Origin: Ruthenibacterium sp.
GTDB lineage: Bacteria; Bacillota; Clostridia; Oscillospirales; Ruminococcaceae
Reading direction: 5' to 3'
DNA length: 38,304 nt
NCBI GenBank assembly: GCA_020025235.1
Contig: JAHHSL010000016.1
Span: forward strand, 1 to 38,304
In this document: positions 15,458 through 23,859 of the stretch, in pieces
Layout: every line of letters starts with the position of its first letter
How positions within the stretch are numbered: the stretch's first letter is position 1
Position numbers and translations under genes: made by a program
The notes under the pieces: generated by a model
The model's input: only the letters and a program-made list of their open reading frames with translations
What the model was told of the DNA's origin: nothing
The model's database searches: none

Positions 15458-16855
15458 ATGCCGAATATGGATCCGAAAAAATGTCCGATGCCGGTACAGG
15501 ACCCGGACGTTCGCAATAAAAACTTTGAAGAGGTAGCACTCGGCTACACATACGAAATGGCTGTCAACGAAGCAAAGCGCTGCCTTGGCTGCCGCAATCA
15601 TCCGTGTGTTGCCGGCTGCCCGGTCAACATCGACATCCCCGGCTTTATCAAAAAGGTTGCGGAAGAAGATCTGGAAGGCGCCTATAAGGTGCTGAGCGCA
15701 TCCAGCGCACTGCCCGCAGTGTGCGGCCGTGTCTGCCCGCAGGAAAATCAGTGCGAAGGCAAATGCGTGCGCGGCATCAAGGCGGAAAGCGTCGGCATCG
15801 GCCGTCTGGAACGCTTTGTTGCAGACTGGCACCGCACCCACAGCACCGAAAAGGCAGAGGTCCCGGCATCCAACGGCCACAAGGTTGCCGTTATCGGTTC
15901 CGGTCCTTCCGGCCTGACCGCAGCAGGCGATCTTGCAAAGCTGGGCTACAAGGTAACTGTGTACGAAGCACTGCACACCGCAGGCGGCGTTCTTGTTTAC
16001 GGCATTCCGGAATTCCGTCTGCCGAAGGAAATCGTCCGTCAGGAAATCGAAGGCCTGAAGGAGCTGGGCGTTGACGTTGAGACGAACGTCGTCGTCGGCA
16101 AGACGATCACCATTGACGAACTGTTCGATATGGGCAACGAAGCCGTGTTCATCGGCTCCGGCGCAGGCCTGCCCCGCTTCATGGGCATCCCGGGCGAAAG
16201 CCTGAACGGCGTATATTCCGCAAACGAATTCCTGACCCGCATCAACCTGATGAAGGCCTACAAGGAAGGCGCAAAGACCCCGATCCAGCACGCAAAGAAC
16301 GTGGCGATCGTCGGCGGCGGCAACGTTGCCATGGACGCAGCCCGCTGCGCAAAGCGTCTGGGCGCTGAAAACGTATACATCGTATACCGCCGCGGCATGG
16401 AAGAACTTCCCGCACGACGCGAAGAAGTGGAGCATGCAGTGGAAGAAGGCATCATCTTCAAGACCCTGACCAACCCGGTCGAGGTTTTGGGCGATGAAAA
16501 GGGCAAGGTGTGCGGCATGCGCTGCGTTGAAATGGAACTGGGCGAGCCGGACGCAAGCGGCCGCCGCCGTCCGATCGAAAAGGCAAACAGCGAATTTGTG
16601 CTGGAAGTTGACAGCATGGTCATGTCGATCGGCACCAGCCCGAACCCGCTGATCCGCAGCACCACCCCGGGCCTTGAAACAAACAGCCACGGCTGCATCA
16701 TCACCAACGGTGACGACGGCCTGACAACGCGCGATGCTGTTTATGCAGGCGGTGACGCTGTCACGGGCGCTGCAACGGTTATCCTCGCCATGGGCGCAGG
16801 CAAAAAAGCCGCCAAGGCGATCGACGAGTACATCAAGACCAAGGACAACCAGTAA
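15458..16855 (+). CDS. nfnB: NfnB-like large subunit (GltA/GltD-type NADPH oxidoreductase)
   Basis: This 465-residue flavoprotein is homologous to the glutamate synthase small chain and is the large subunit of Nfn, carrying [4Fe-4S] clusters and FAD. The N-terminal cysteine-rich part (AKRCLGCRNHPCVAGCPVN, then CGRVCPQENQCEGKC) gives the cluster ligands. FAD binding is at VIGSGPSGLTAAGDLAKLGY and the NADPH domain at VGGGNVAMDAARCAKRLGA. Such proteins are often named gltA in databases; the adjacent NfnA-like subunit favours Nfn over glutamate synthase, and no glutamate synthase large subunit is present. GGAGG overlaps the end of nfnA. Confidence 0.88.
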   Translation: MPNMDPKKCPMPVQDPDVRNKNFEEVALGYTYEMAVNEAKRCLGCRNHPCVAGCPVNIDIPGFIKKVAEEDLEGAYKVLSASSALPAVCGRVCPQENQCEGKCVRGIKAESVGIGRLERFVADWHRTHSTEKAEVPASNGHKVAVIGSGPSGLTAAGDLAKLGYKVTVYEALHTAGGVLVYGIPEFRLPKEIVRQEIEGLKELGVDVETNVVVGKTITIDELFDMGNEAVFIGSGAGLPRFMGIPGESLNGVYSANEFLTRINLMKAYKEGAKTPIQHAKNVAIVGGGNVAMDAARCAKRLGAENVYIVYRRGMEELPARREEVEHAVEEGIIFKTLTNPVEVLGDEKGKVCGMRCVEMELGEPDASGRRRPIEKANSEFVLEVDSMVMSIGTSPNPLIRSTTPGLETNSHGCIITNGDDGLTTRDAVYAGGDAVTGAATVILAMGAGKKAAKAIDEYIKTKDNQ

Positions 16856-16879
16856 TCCATATACGTTCAAAATAGAAAG

Positions 16880-16916
16880 GCGGCGTCTGATGCTTTGCAT
16901 CGGGCGCCGCTTTTTT
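16880..16916 (+). terminator. intrinsic terminator of nfnAB
   Basis: A 14-bp stem with two G-U pairs (16880-16893 with 16897-16910), a TTT loop and six T residues. Confidence 0.88.
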
Positions 16917-16946
16917 GCATACGGAGCGTGATTTTTCCGGCAGATA

Positions 16947-16955
16947 TGGTACAAT
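16947..16955 (+). promoter_or_regulatory. extended -10 promoter element of Nudix gene
   Basis: TG-G-TACAAT is an extended -10 element just before the ribosome binding site AAGGGGG. No clear -35 is visible. Confidence 0.4.
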
Positions 16956-16973
16956 GGGGCAAGGGGGATGAAT

Positions 16974-17441
16974 ATGAAGAATACAACACTCTGCTATATC
17001 GAGTGCGGCGATGAATATCTGATGCTGCACCGCGTGAAGAAAGAAAACGACGAAAATAAGGATAAATGGATCGGTGTCGGGGGAAAATTTGAAGACGGGG
17101 AAAGCCCGGAGGACTGTGTGCTGCGCGAAGTGCGCGAGGAGACCGGACTGACACTGACGGAATACCGCTATCGCGGGATCGTCACGTTTGTCTCCGACCG
17201 GTACGAGACGGAGTATATGCATCTGTTTACGGCTTCACAGTTTGAGGGAACGCAGACCGAGTGCGAAGAAGGCGAGCTTGCGTGGATCAAAAAGGATGCG
17301 CTGTACGAGCTGACGCTCTGGGAGGGCGACCGTATCTTCCTGCGGCTGCTGCAGGAAAACCGCCCGTTCTTTTCGCTCAAGCTGTGCTATCAGGGCGACG
17401 CATTGCAAAGCGCCGTGCTGGACGGAAAAAAGATACGCTGA
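16974..17441 (+). CDS. Nudix hydrolase (8-oxo-dGTPase/MutT-like)
   Basis: This 155-residue protein contains a complete Nudix box, GKFEDGES...REVREETGL (about residues 40-62), with the metal-binding glutamates. The N-terminus (TTLCYIECGDEYLMLHRVKKENDENKDKWIGVGG) is typical of small Gram-positive MutT/8-oxo-dGTP diphosphatases that sanitise nucleotide pools, although other nucleoside diphosphate derivatives are possible. ATG 16974 is preferred over ATG 16968, since AAGGGGG (16961-16967) abuts the latter. It is a single-gene unit framed by terminators. Confidence 0.88.
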   Translation: MKNTTLCYIECGDEYLMLHRVKKENDENKDKWIGVGGKFEDGESPEDCVLREVREETGLTLTEYRYRGIVTFVSDRYETEYMHLFTASQFEGTQTECEEGELAWIKKDALYELTLWEGDRIFLRLLQENRPFFSLKLCYQGDALQSAVLDGKKIR

Positions 17442-17479
17442 AAAAACGCCGTGCAGCCGGAAGGCCGCACGGCGTTTTT
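17442..17479 (+). terminator. intrinsic terminator after Nudix gene
   Basis: A 13-bp outer stem (17442-17454 with 17467-17479) continues as GCC-GGAA-GGC inside, and ends in five T residues. The preceding A run allows bidirectional use with the convergent isomerase-like gene. Confidence 0.85.
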
Positions 17480-17590
17480 GAAGGAAAGCGTAAAGACTGT
17501 CTGCCGCATGCGGCGGGGTGCAGCGGCTGCGCCGCCGGATACAGTCTTGCAGGTGCAGAGCAAACGGCGGGAAATCCGGCCTGCGAAGCG

Positions 17591-18379
17591 TTATTCGGTC
17601 GGGAAGCCCTGCGCCTGCATAAAGGCAAGGCTTTCCTGCATGCAGATGAATGCATCCTTTTCCCAGCGCTCCTGCTCCGTCAGCACCCACGGAACGCGGG
17701 TTTCCATGCAGGCGTGCACCGCGTCCGTCCAGTCGGTCTGCCCCTGTCCCACGGGAACGAGAGCCTCCGTCCCGTCTTTTCGGATGATGTAATCCTTGAA
17801 ATGCGCAAAATCAATGCGTCCTGCAAAGCGGTGCAGAATATCTTCGGCGCGCAGCCCTGCGTGGCCGGTATGGTAGAGATCCAGCCCGAGCGTGACATTA
17901 TCGGGAGTATTTTCCAGCAGAAGATCCACAAAGGTGAAATCCGGATCGTTTTCGTCAACGGGCGCCCATTCCCGCGCATGCGGGTGAAATGCAAGCGTCA
18001 TGCCGCGCGCTTGCAGTTCCTGCGCCATGGGAAGAATTTCCTGCGCAAAATCCAGGACGCGGCTGCGGGAAAGCGCCGGGGCGGGAATACGGCTGATGCA
18101 CACGCACCGGCTTTCGCATAATTCATTCAGGCGCAGGATGCGGGCAAAATCCGCGCGGACGTTTTCGTAAAAATCCTGCGTGCCGATGCACACAAGGCCG
18201 GAATCCCGCACGGCCTGTGCGACAAATTCCGGTTCAAGCTGCGGGTTCCACCACTGCATCTGCACAAAGCGGTAGCCCATTGCAAAAAGCCGCTTGAGTG
18301 TTTCGCACAGGGAATCCGGCGTCTGCAAAAAGTCGCGCAGGCTCGACGCCTGCACGCCGACGATCGTTTTATCTGCCAT
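17591..18379 (-). CDS. sugar phosphate isomerase/epimerase-like TIM-barrel protein
   Basis: This 262-residue protein belongs to the xylose isomerase-like TIM-barrel (AP endonuclease family 2) superfamily. Supporting segments are VQMQWWNPQLEPEFVAQAV, MTLAFHPHAREW (metal-binding region), LGLDLYHTGHAGL (Asp and His ligands) and IDFAHFKDYI with the usual His near the barrel end, then WVLTEQERWEKD carrying a terminal Glu. Members isomerise or epimerise sugars, inositols or hydroxypyruvate; the substrate here is unknown. The ATG follows AAAGGA by 9 nt. It is a lone minus-strand gene, divergent from the nucleoside transporter. Confidence 0.8.
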   Translation of the reverse strand: MADKTIVGVQASSLRDFLQTPDSLCETLKRLFAMGYRFVQMQWWNPQLEPEFVAQAVRDSGLVCIGTQDFYENVRADFARILRLNELCESRCVCISRIPAPALSRSRVLDFAQEILPMAQELQARGMTLAFHPHAREWAPVDENDPDFTFVDLLLENTPDNVTLGLDLYHTGHAGLRAEDILHRFAGRIDFAHFKDYIIRKDGTEALVPVGQGQTDWTDAVHACMETRVPWVLTEQERWEKDAFICMQESLAFMQAQGFPTE

Positions 18380-18497
18380 GGTGTCATTTCCTTTCTGTAA
18401 GCTGTACTAAGTCCAGTGTAAACCGCCGCAGAGCGATAAGTCAAGCAAAGCAATTCGTCAGAATGCAAAAATTTTTGTGGCGCAACCGGGCGGGAAA

Positions 18498-18506
18498 TGG
18501 TATAAT
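18498..18506 (+). promoter_or_regulatory. extended -10 promoter of the nucleoside-type ABC operon
   Basis: TG-G-TATAAT is a perfect extended -10 element about 145 bp upstream of the ATPase start. No strong -35 is visible, as is usual for extended -10 promoters. Confidence 0.55.
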
Positions 18507-18651
18507 AACAATAAGCATGCGTGGAATGTGCCAGCGGCGGTACATTCCCGACAGATAACGGAGTTCGGCAGTCAGCTGTTTGTTCCGCACAGCAATCAGT
18601 CAAATGTCGTACAGCTGCTTTTTGCAAAATCAAAAGCATAGGAGTGACTAT
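18507..18651 (+). other. structured leader of the ABC operon, class unknown
   Basis: The 145-nt leader contains a 10-bp hairpin (18523-18532 with 18539-18548, one G-U pair) followed by further self-complementary stretches. Related transporters can be riboswitch-controlled, so purine riboswitch core elements were looked for but not found. It contains no convincing ORF. Confidence 0.35.
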
Positions 18652-20181
18652 ATGGACGAATATATCATTGAGATGTGTAATATCACCAAGGAGTTTCCGG
18701 GCATCATCGCAAACGACAACGTGACATTGCAGCTCAAAAAAGGCGAGATCCATGCGCTGCTCGGTGAAAACGGCGCAGGCAAATCCACCCTGATGAGCGT
18801 CCTTTTCGGTATGTATCAGCCGGAACAGGGTGTGATCAAAAAGAACGGCGAAGTGGTGAAGATCAACGATCCGAACGACGCAAACCGTCTGGGGATCGGC
18901 ATGGTGCATCAGCACTTCAAGCTGGTTCATAACTTTACCGTGCTGGAAAACATCATTCTGGGTGTGGAAACCACAAAGCACGGCTTTTTGAAAATGGATG
19001 CGGCACGCGAAAAGGTCATGGCGCTTTCGGAACGCTATGGCCTGAGCATCGACCCCGATGCGTATATTTCGGATATCACCGTCGGCATGCAGCAGCGTGT
19101 TGAGATCCTGAAGATGCTGTACCGCGATAATGAGATCCTGATTTTTGATGAACCGACCGCTGTTCTGACGCCGCAGGAAATCGAAGAACTGATGAAGATC
19201 ATGAAGGAGCTTGTCAGCGAAGGCAAGAGCATCCTGTTCATCACGCATAAGCTCAATGAGATCAAAGCGGTTGCAAACCGCTGCACCGTGCTGCGCAAAG
19301 GCAAGTACATCGGCACGGTGGATGTGGCTTCGACATCGAAAGAAGAAATGAGCGAGATGATGGTCGGCCGCAAGGTCAACCTGAACGTGGATAAAACGCC
19401 CGCAAACCCCGGCGACGTGGTGTTTTCCGCGCGCGAGCTGTGTGTAAAATCGCACGGCACCGGCAAAAACGTGGTCAACCATGTCAGCTTTGACGTGCGC
19501 AAGGGCGAAATCGTGTGCGTGGCGGGTATCGACGGCAACGGCCAGACCGAGCTTGTCTATGCGCTGACGGGCCTTGTGGAGCCGACCTCCGGCACGGTGA
19601 CGATGAACGGACAGGACATCACGCATATGCCGATCCGCAAGCGCAATGCGGGCGGCCTGGGTCATGTCCCCGAAGACCGCCACCGTCACGGCCTTGTGCT
19701 GGATTACAACCTTGCATATAACCTTGTGCTGCAGAATTACTTTGAGCCGCGCTTTTGCAAAAACGGCTTTTTGAAGTACGATGCGATCTATCAGTATGCG
19801 GACAAGCTGATCGGCAGCTTTGATATCCGTTCCGGTCAGGGTGCAAAAACGATCACCCGCAGCATGTCCGGCGGCAACCAGCAGAAGGCGATCGTCGCGC
19901 GCGAAATCGACCGCAACCCCGATATCCTGATCGCGGTGCAGCCGACGCGCGGCCTTGACGTCGGCGCAATCGAATACATCCACAAAAAGATCGTGGAAGA
20001 GCGCGATTCAGGCAAGGGCATCCTTCTGGTCAGCCTGGAACTGGACGAAGTCATGCAGCTTTCCGACCGCATCCTTGTGATGTATGAGGGCGAGATCGTT
20101 GCGGACCTTGATCCGAAAGAAATTACAGTTCAGGAGCTGGGTCTTTATATGGCGGGCTCGAAGAGGAGGAACGTGCAATGA
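18652..20181 (+). CDS. nucleoside/simple sugar ABC transporter ATPase (NupO/RbsA-like)
   Basis: This 509-residue protein has two tandem ABC domains, as in RbsA, MglA and the nucleoside transporter ATPase NupO (YufO). Domain 1 has Walker A LGENGAGKST and Walker B ILIFDEPTAVLTP; domain 2 has a degenerate P-loop GIDGNGQTE, signature MSGGNQQK and Walker B-like VQPTRGLDVGA. The degenerate second site is normal for this family. AGGAG (18640-18644) supports the ATG. Its stop overlaps the first permease start (ATGA). It would energise import of nucleosides, purine bases or a sugar through the two permeases downstream. A BMP-family binding lipoprotein is normally encoded upstream, but none is present. 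Confidence 0.9.
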   Translation: MDEYIIEMCNITKEFPGIIANDNVTLQLKKGEIHALLGENGAGKSTLMSVLFGMYQPEQGVIKKNGEVVKINDPNDANRLGIGMVHQHFKLVHNFTVLENIILGVETTKHGFLKMDAAREKVMALSERYGLSIDPDAYISDITVGMQQRVEILKMLYRDNEILIFDEPTAVLTPQEIEELMKIMKELVSEGKSILFITHKLNEIKAVANRCTVLRKGKYIGTVDVASTSKEEMSEMMVGRKVNLNVDKTPANPGDVVFSARELCVKSHGTGKNVVNHVSFDVRKGEIVCVAGIDGNGQTELVYALTGLVEPTSGTVTMNGQDITHMPIRKRNAGGLGHVPEDRHRHGLVLDYNLAYNLVLQNYFEPRFCKNGFLKYDAIYQYADKLIGSFDIRSGQGAKTITRSMSGGNQQKAIVAREIDRNPDILIAVQPTRGLDVGAIEYIHKKIVEERDSGKGILLVSLELDEVMQLSDRILVMYEGEIVADLDPKEITVQELGLYMAGSKRRNVQ

Positions 20182-21332
20182 AAAACACACAGCAGCACAA
20201 GCGCCTCACGGAAAAGCCCGGCTTTTCCAATTTCATGGCGTCACTTCTGGCAATTCTCTGCGGCCTTCTGGTCGGCTTTATCGTTCTGCTGATCGCAGAC
20301 CCCGCAAAAGCGTTCTGGGGGCTGGGCGCGATCCTGACAGGCGGCTTTTCCAGCATGAAAAACATCGGGCAGGTGCTGTACGGCGCCACCCCGATCATCC
20401 TGACCGGCCTTTCGGTCGGCTTTGCCAACAAGACGGGCCTTTTTAACATCGGCGCGTCCGGACAGTTTATCGTGGGCGCATATGTGGCGATTTTGATCGG
20501 CGTCAAATGCAGCTTTATTCCCGGCCCGCTTTTGTGGATCGTCTGCCTGCTGGCGGCTATGCTGGCCGGCGGGCTGTGGGGCATGGTGCCGGGCATCCTG
20601 AAAGCGCTGTGCAACGTGAACGAGGTCATCGCGTGCATCATGATGAACTACATCGGTATGTATATGGTGAACTTCCTGGTTCAGCTGACGGTGTTCGATT
20701 CGCTGAAAAACCAGTCCATGGCGGTTGCATCCAACGCCAATGCGCCCAAGCTCGGCATGGATAAGATCTTCCGCACCGGCACAACGTCCTCGAGCGTCAA
20801 CGCCGGTATCCTGGTGGCGATCCTTGCCGGTGTTATCGTTTATTTCCTGATTGAAAAGACGAAGTTCGGCTACGAGCTGAAAGCCTGCGGCCTGAACCGT
20901 GACGCCGCAAAATATGCGGGCATCAATGAAAAGCGCAGCATCGTGCTTTCCATGGTGATCGCAGGTGCACTGGCCGGTCTGGGCGGCGCATGCCTGTATC
21001 TTGCCGGCGCGGGCAAAAGCATCGAAGTTCTGGACGTTCTGGCGGCCGAAGGCTTCGACGGCATCTCGGTTTCGCTGCTTGGCCTGAATAACCCGATCGG
21101 GATCATCTTTTCGGGTCTGTTTGTTGCCTATCTCAATCAGGGCGGCTTCAGCATGCAGGTTTACGGCTTTGCGCCGCAGATCATCGACATCATCATTTCG
21201 GTTGTTATCTATTTTGCGGCCTTCTCGCTGCTGCTGCGCGGCATCGTGGAGCGTGTGGCAAAGCGCAAAGAGGATAAAACCGCACGCCCGAATGCAAATG
21301 CTCAAACAGAGGAAGGAGGCGGCGCTGAATGA
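20178..21332 (+). CDS. ABC transporter permease (NupP/YufP-like)
   Basis: This 384-residue membrane protein of the branched-chain amino acid/ribose/nucleoside permease family has about eight to ten hydrophobic segments. The family coupling motif region FGYELKACGLNRDAAKYAGIN is present around residue 230, along with GLFNIGASGQF and AEGFDGISVSLLGLNNPIG. It forms the membrane channel together with the next gene. The start codon lies within the ATPase stop and is preceded by GAGGA. The C-terminal tail is hydrophilic, rich in Lys, Glu and Asn. Confidence 0.9.
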   Translation: MKNTQQHKRLTEKPGFSNFMASLLAILCGLLVGFIVLLIADPAKAFWGLGAILTGGFSSMKNIGQVLYGATPIILTGLSVGFANKTGLFNIGASGQFIVGAYVAILIGVKCSFIPGPLLWIVCLLAAMLAGGLWGMVPGILKALCNVNEVIACIMMNYIGMYMVNFLVQLTVFDSLKNQSMAVASNANAPKLGMDKIFRTGTTSSSVNAGILVAILAGVIVYFLIEKTKFGYELKACGLNRDAAKYAGINEKRSIVLSMVIAGALAGLGGACLYLAGAGKSIEVLDVLAAEGFDGISVSLLGLNNPIGIIFSGLFVAYLNQGGFSMQVYGFAPQIIDIIISVVIYFAAFSLLLRGIVERVAKRKEDKTARPNANAQTEEGGGAE

Positions 21333-22291
21333 ATACATGGTACTTTCTTGTCCAGCAGACAATGTTCTTCTCGATTCCGCTTTTGATCGTGGCACTGGGC
21401 GGCATGTTCAGTGAACGCAGCGGTATCGTCAATATCGCACTGGAAGGTATTATGATCATGGGTGCTTTTTCGGGCATCCTGTTCATCAACGTGATGCAGA
21501 GCCTGCGCATCGGCATCCAGCCGCAGCTTCTGCTTCTGATCGCCTGCCTGATTGCAGCGGCGGTGGGCGTGATCGTCTCTATGGCGCATGCGTATGCCGC
21601 CATTAACATGAAAGCCGATCAGGTCATCAGCGGCACGGCAATCAATATGTTCGCACCGGCGTTTGCGATTTTCGCCGCCCGTATGATCCGCAGCGTGCAG
21701 CAGATCCCGTTCAACAACACGTTCCGCATCAAAAGCGTGCCTGTCCTGGGTGATATCCCGGTGATCGGCCCGATGTTCTTCCGCAATACGTATATCACGA
21801 CGTACCTTGGATTTTTGATCCTGATCGTATCGGCAATCGTGCTGTACAAAACACGTTTCGGTCTGCGCATGCGTTCGTGCGGCGAACATCCGCAGGCGGC
21901 GGACAGCGTCGGCATCAACGTGTATAAAATGCGCTATGCGGGCGTTGCCATTTCCGGCGCACTGGCCGGTATGGGCGGCCTGATTTTTATTGTCCCGACC
22001 TCCACGAACTTCAACGCATCCGTTGCCGGCTACGGCTTCCTTGCGCTGGCAGTTCTGATTTTCGGTCAGTGGCGCCCGAGCCGCATCCTCTTTGCCGCGT
22101 TCTTCTTCGGCCTGATGAAAACGATCGCATCCGCATATTCGGGCATCCCGTTCCTTGCCAACCTCGGCATCCCGAACGATATCTATAAGATGATCCCGTA
22201 TATTGCAACGCTGATCGTTCTGGCATTCACCAGCAAAAATTCTATGGCTCCGCGTGCAGAGGGCATCCCCTACGATAAGGGCAGCCGCTGA
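21329..22291 (+). CDS. ABC transporter permease (NupQ/YufQ-like)
   Basis: This 320-residue permease is the second channel subunit. Its hydrophobic segments and family motifs (RSGIVNIALEGIMIMGAF, FGLRMRSCGEHPQAADSVGINVYKMR, GYGFLALAVLIFGQWRP) match NupQ-type nucleoside permeases. GAGG-type sequence precedes the ATG, which overlaps the preceding stop by 4 nt. The operon ends here with a 17-bp terminator, so no binding protein is cotranscribed downstream. Confidence 0.9.
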   Translation: MNTWYFLVQQTMFFSIPLLIVALGGMFSERSGIVNIALEGIMIMGAFSGILFINVMQSLRIGIQPQLLLLIACLIAAAVGVIVSMAHAYAAINMKADQVISGTAINMFAPAFAIFAARMIRSVQQIPFNNTFRIKSVPVLGDIPVIGPMFFRNTYITTYLGFLILIVSAIVLYKTRFGLRMRSCGEHPQAADSVGINVYKMRYAGVAISGALAGMGGLIFIVPTSTNFNASVAGYGFLALAVLIFGQWRPSRILFAAFFFGLMKTIASAYSGIPFLANLGIPNDIYKMIPYIATLIVLAFTSKNSMAPRAEGIPYDKGSR

Positions 22292-22310
22292 ACGAACCCG
22301 ATACAAAAAC

Positions 22311-22350
22311 AAAAGCTGTGTGCAGACTTGTGTCTGCACACAGCTTTTTT
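22311..22350 (+). terminator. intrinsic terminator of the nucleoside-type ABC operon
   Basis: A perfect 17-bp stem (22311-22327 with 22332-22348) with a TTGT loop and flanking A and T runs; probably bidirectional with the convergent lipoprotein gene. Confidence 0.9.
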
Positions 22351-22383
22351 ACTTCGCTTGCCAAGATCCGCAGGTGCGGATCT

Positions 22384-22881
22384 TTATTCTTCGCTTTCCG
22401 GAAAATCCGTTGCAAGGGATTCGTCCGTGATCAGAATACCTATGGCGTTATCGGAAAAGGCTATGTTCAAATACACCTCTTCGTCGTCCTTTTTCAGCAT
22501 CGTGCCGGCGGAATATTCTTCCTCGGACGAAGCGATGACCGCCCAGCCGTTATCGTCCAGCTGGTCGATGTAGGCTTTGGCCTGTTCCTGTGTGATTTCA
22601 TTCAGCGCGACTTCAAAGCGCCCGGCGGGGGAATAATCGTAAATATGATCGACCGTTCCGACTTCGGGGCAGGGAATGTGGGCGGTGAAAGCGTTTTCCG
22701 GCCAGCCGGTGTTGTATTCCGGTTCGACGGTTTCAAGCAGCTTGTTGAGCAGTTCGGTCTTTTCGGGGTCACCGAATGGGTTGGGGCCGTTGAGCACACC
22801 GGTGACCGGTACGCCGCAGCCGGTAAGGACAAACAGCAGACAGAAAATAAGGGTTAGGAAACGCAATCCGTTTCGTTTCAA
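22384..22881 (-). CDS. hypothetical lipoprotein
   Basis: This 165-residue secreted protein starts with a lipoprotein signal peptide: KRNG, a hydrophobic core (FLTLIFCLLFVL) and lipobox LTGC with Cys22. The mature part is acidic and contains a stretch (ALNEITQEQAKAYIDQLDDNGW) seen in small uncharacterised Clostridia lipoproteins; I do not assign a function. The start codon is TTG, 7 nt after GGAGG, which is the only placement giving a full signal peptide. It faces the nucleoside-type ABC operon, but is not similar to a BMP binding protein and is far too short to be one. Confidence 0.75.
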   Translation of the reverse strand: MKRNGLRFLTLIFCLLFVLTGCGVPVTGVLNGPNPFGDPEKTELLNKLLETVEPEYNTGWPENAFTAHIPCPEVGTVDHIYDYSPAGRFEVALNEITQEQAKAYIDQLDDNGWAVIASSEEEYSAGTMLKKDDEEVYLNIAFSDNAIGILITDESLATDFPESEE

Positions 22882-23227
22882 AGAAATTCCTCCTTCAGAA
22901 GCTTTCCTTTTTCGGCGTCAGGCGGGGCAGAAGCGCTGCGGGTGTTCCCGTTTGAAATGCCGGTTTCTGACGGCACCCGGCGCAAAACGCCGTTTTAAAA
23001 GATGCTGCCTGACAATGGAAAACAGTGTATTTATCATACTCTTTCCGTTTTTTGATGTCAATAAAAAAGCCCTGCCTTGCGGCAGGACTTTTTTACCGGC
23101 TGTGCGGGAAAGCTGTGAAGCAGAACTGCTTTACAGGAATGCGCGCTGAAAGTGCGGCATTTCCGGCAGACAGACACGCCGCCGCGGCGCGTTCTCCTGC
23201 GGCACGGCAAGTGCGTTTGCAGTGCAC
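22882..23227. other. intergenic region without recognised gene
   Basis: This gap holds the upstream region of the lipoprotein gene and the bidirectional terminator described separately. Small frames here lack ribosome binding sites and read through the terminator, so none is annotated. Confidence 0.5.
23064..23094 (-). terminator. bidirectional terminator for the repeat-protein gene
   Basis: A 13-bp stem with one C-A mismatch (23064-23076 with 23081-23093), loop TTGC, is flanked by A and T runs. It lies downstream of the minus-strand repeat-protein gene. Confidence 0.75.
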
Positions 23228-23782
23228 TTATCCGAACGGAAATTCCTCCCGGTCGTTCAGCTTGGCGTCAACGGTGCTGCGGCTTTCCCATACGCCGGAA
23301 TCGGAGGGCGTTGTCTGATCCGGCGTATAGTACAGTGCAGGATGCAGCTGGCCTTCCGCCATGGACTGCATGCGGCGGCGCGCGTCGGGCGTCAGCGATG
23401 TGCCTTTGTCGGGCACATCGCCATATTCCGGCGTGTGCAGATCATTTCTGCCGGGTGCATTGGGAAATTCGGGCAGCGGTACGCCGATTGTATCGGGTGC
23501 ATCGGGAAATTCGGGCAGCGGTATGCCGTCTGTATCGGGTGCATCGGGAAATTCGGGCGCCGGTACGCCGACTGTATCAGGTGCATCGGGGAAATCGGGC
23601 ACACGCATGCCGCAGGCATCGGGCGAAACAAAGACGTTTGCGCCGTGCAGTGTGGGAAAATGCGCGTGCTCACTGCTGCGGCCGGCAGCATCGGACAGGA
23701 TCTGCGGAAATTCGGGCAGATCGTGTACGTCGTTGGGTTTATCGGGTGCATTTTTGTTATAAAAATCACTCAATATACTCAT
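23228..23782 (-). CDS. hypothetical protein with 14-residue proline/aspartate-rich repeats
   Basis: This 184-residue protein has no family I recognise. Residues 62-131 consist of five tandem 14-residue units of pattern P-E-F-P-D-A-P-D-T-x-G-V-P-L; the first three are nearly identical and the last two degenerate. The N-terminal 60 residues include one related LPEFP motif, and the C-terminus is hydrophilic. There is no signal peptide or membrane segment. GAGGTG 9 nt before ATG 23782, together with a downstream terminator, supports the minus strand over overlapping long plus-strand frames, which lack ribosome binding sites. Such proline-rich repeats are often extended linkers or protein-binding tracts; the role is unknown. 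Confidence 0.6.
   Translation of the reverse strand: MSILSDFYNKNAPDKPNDVHDLPEFPQILSDAAGRSSEHAHFPTLHGANVFVSPDACGMRVPDFPDAPDTVGVPAPEFPDAPDTDGIPLPEFPDAPDTIGVPLPEFPNAPGRNDLHTPEYGDVPDKGTSLTPDARRRMQSMAEGQLHPALYYTPDQTTPSDSGVWESRSTVDAKLNDREEFPFG
23390..23599 (-). repeat. five tandem 42-bp repeats inside the repeat-protein gene
   Basis: The DNA period is 42 bp, in register with the codons. Units at the high-coordinate end are nearly identical and degenerate toward 23390, so copy number may vary between strains. Confidence 0.8.
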
Positions 23783-23859
23783 TGTATTATCACCTCGCTG
23801 TTACTGTGCGCAAAAACGCGGGAAATATCCAAACACGGCGGGAAAAGACGAAAACACCG

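Noticed and set aside
14765..16954. Long minus-strand frame opposite nfnAB
   Set aside because: It is antisense to two well-recognised flavoprotein genes and encodes a Cys/His/Ala-rich translation with no domain.
18507..18651. Purine riboswitch in the leader of the nucleoside-type transporter
   Set aside because: The conserved junction and loop elements of the purine aptamer were not found.
22384..22881. The lipoprotein as the missing substrate-binding protein of the nucleoside transporter
   Set aside because: At 165 residues it is about half the size of BMP-family binding proteins, shows no similarity to them and is convergently transcribed behind a terminator.
23390..23599. CRISPR array, because of regularly spaced repeats
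   Set aside because: The 42-bp units are directly adjacent with no unique spacers, are in codon register and encode peptide repeats; no cas genes are nearby.
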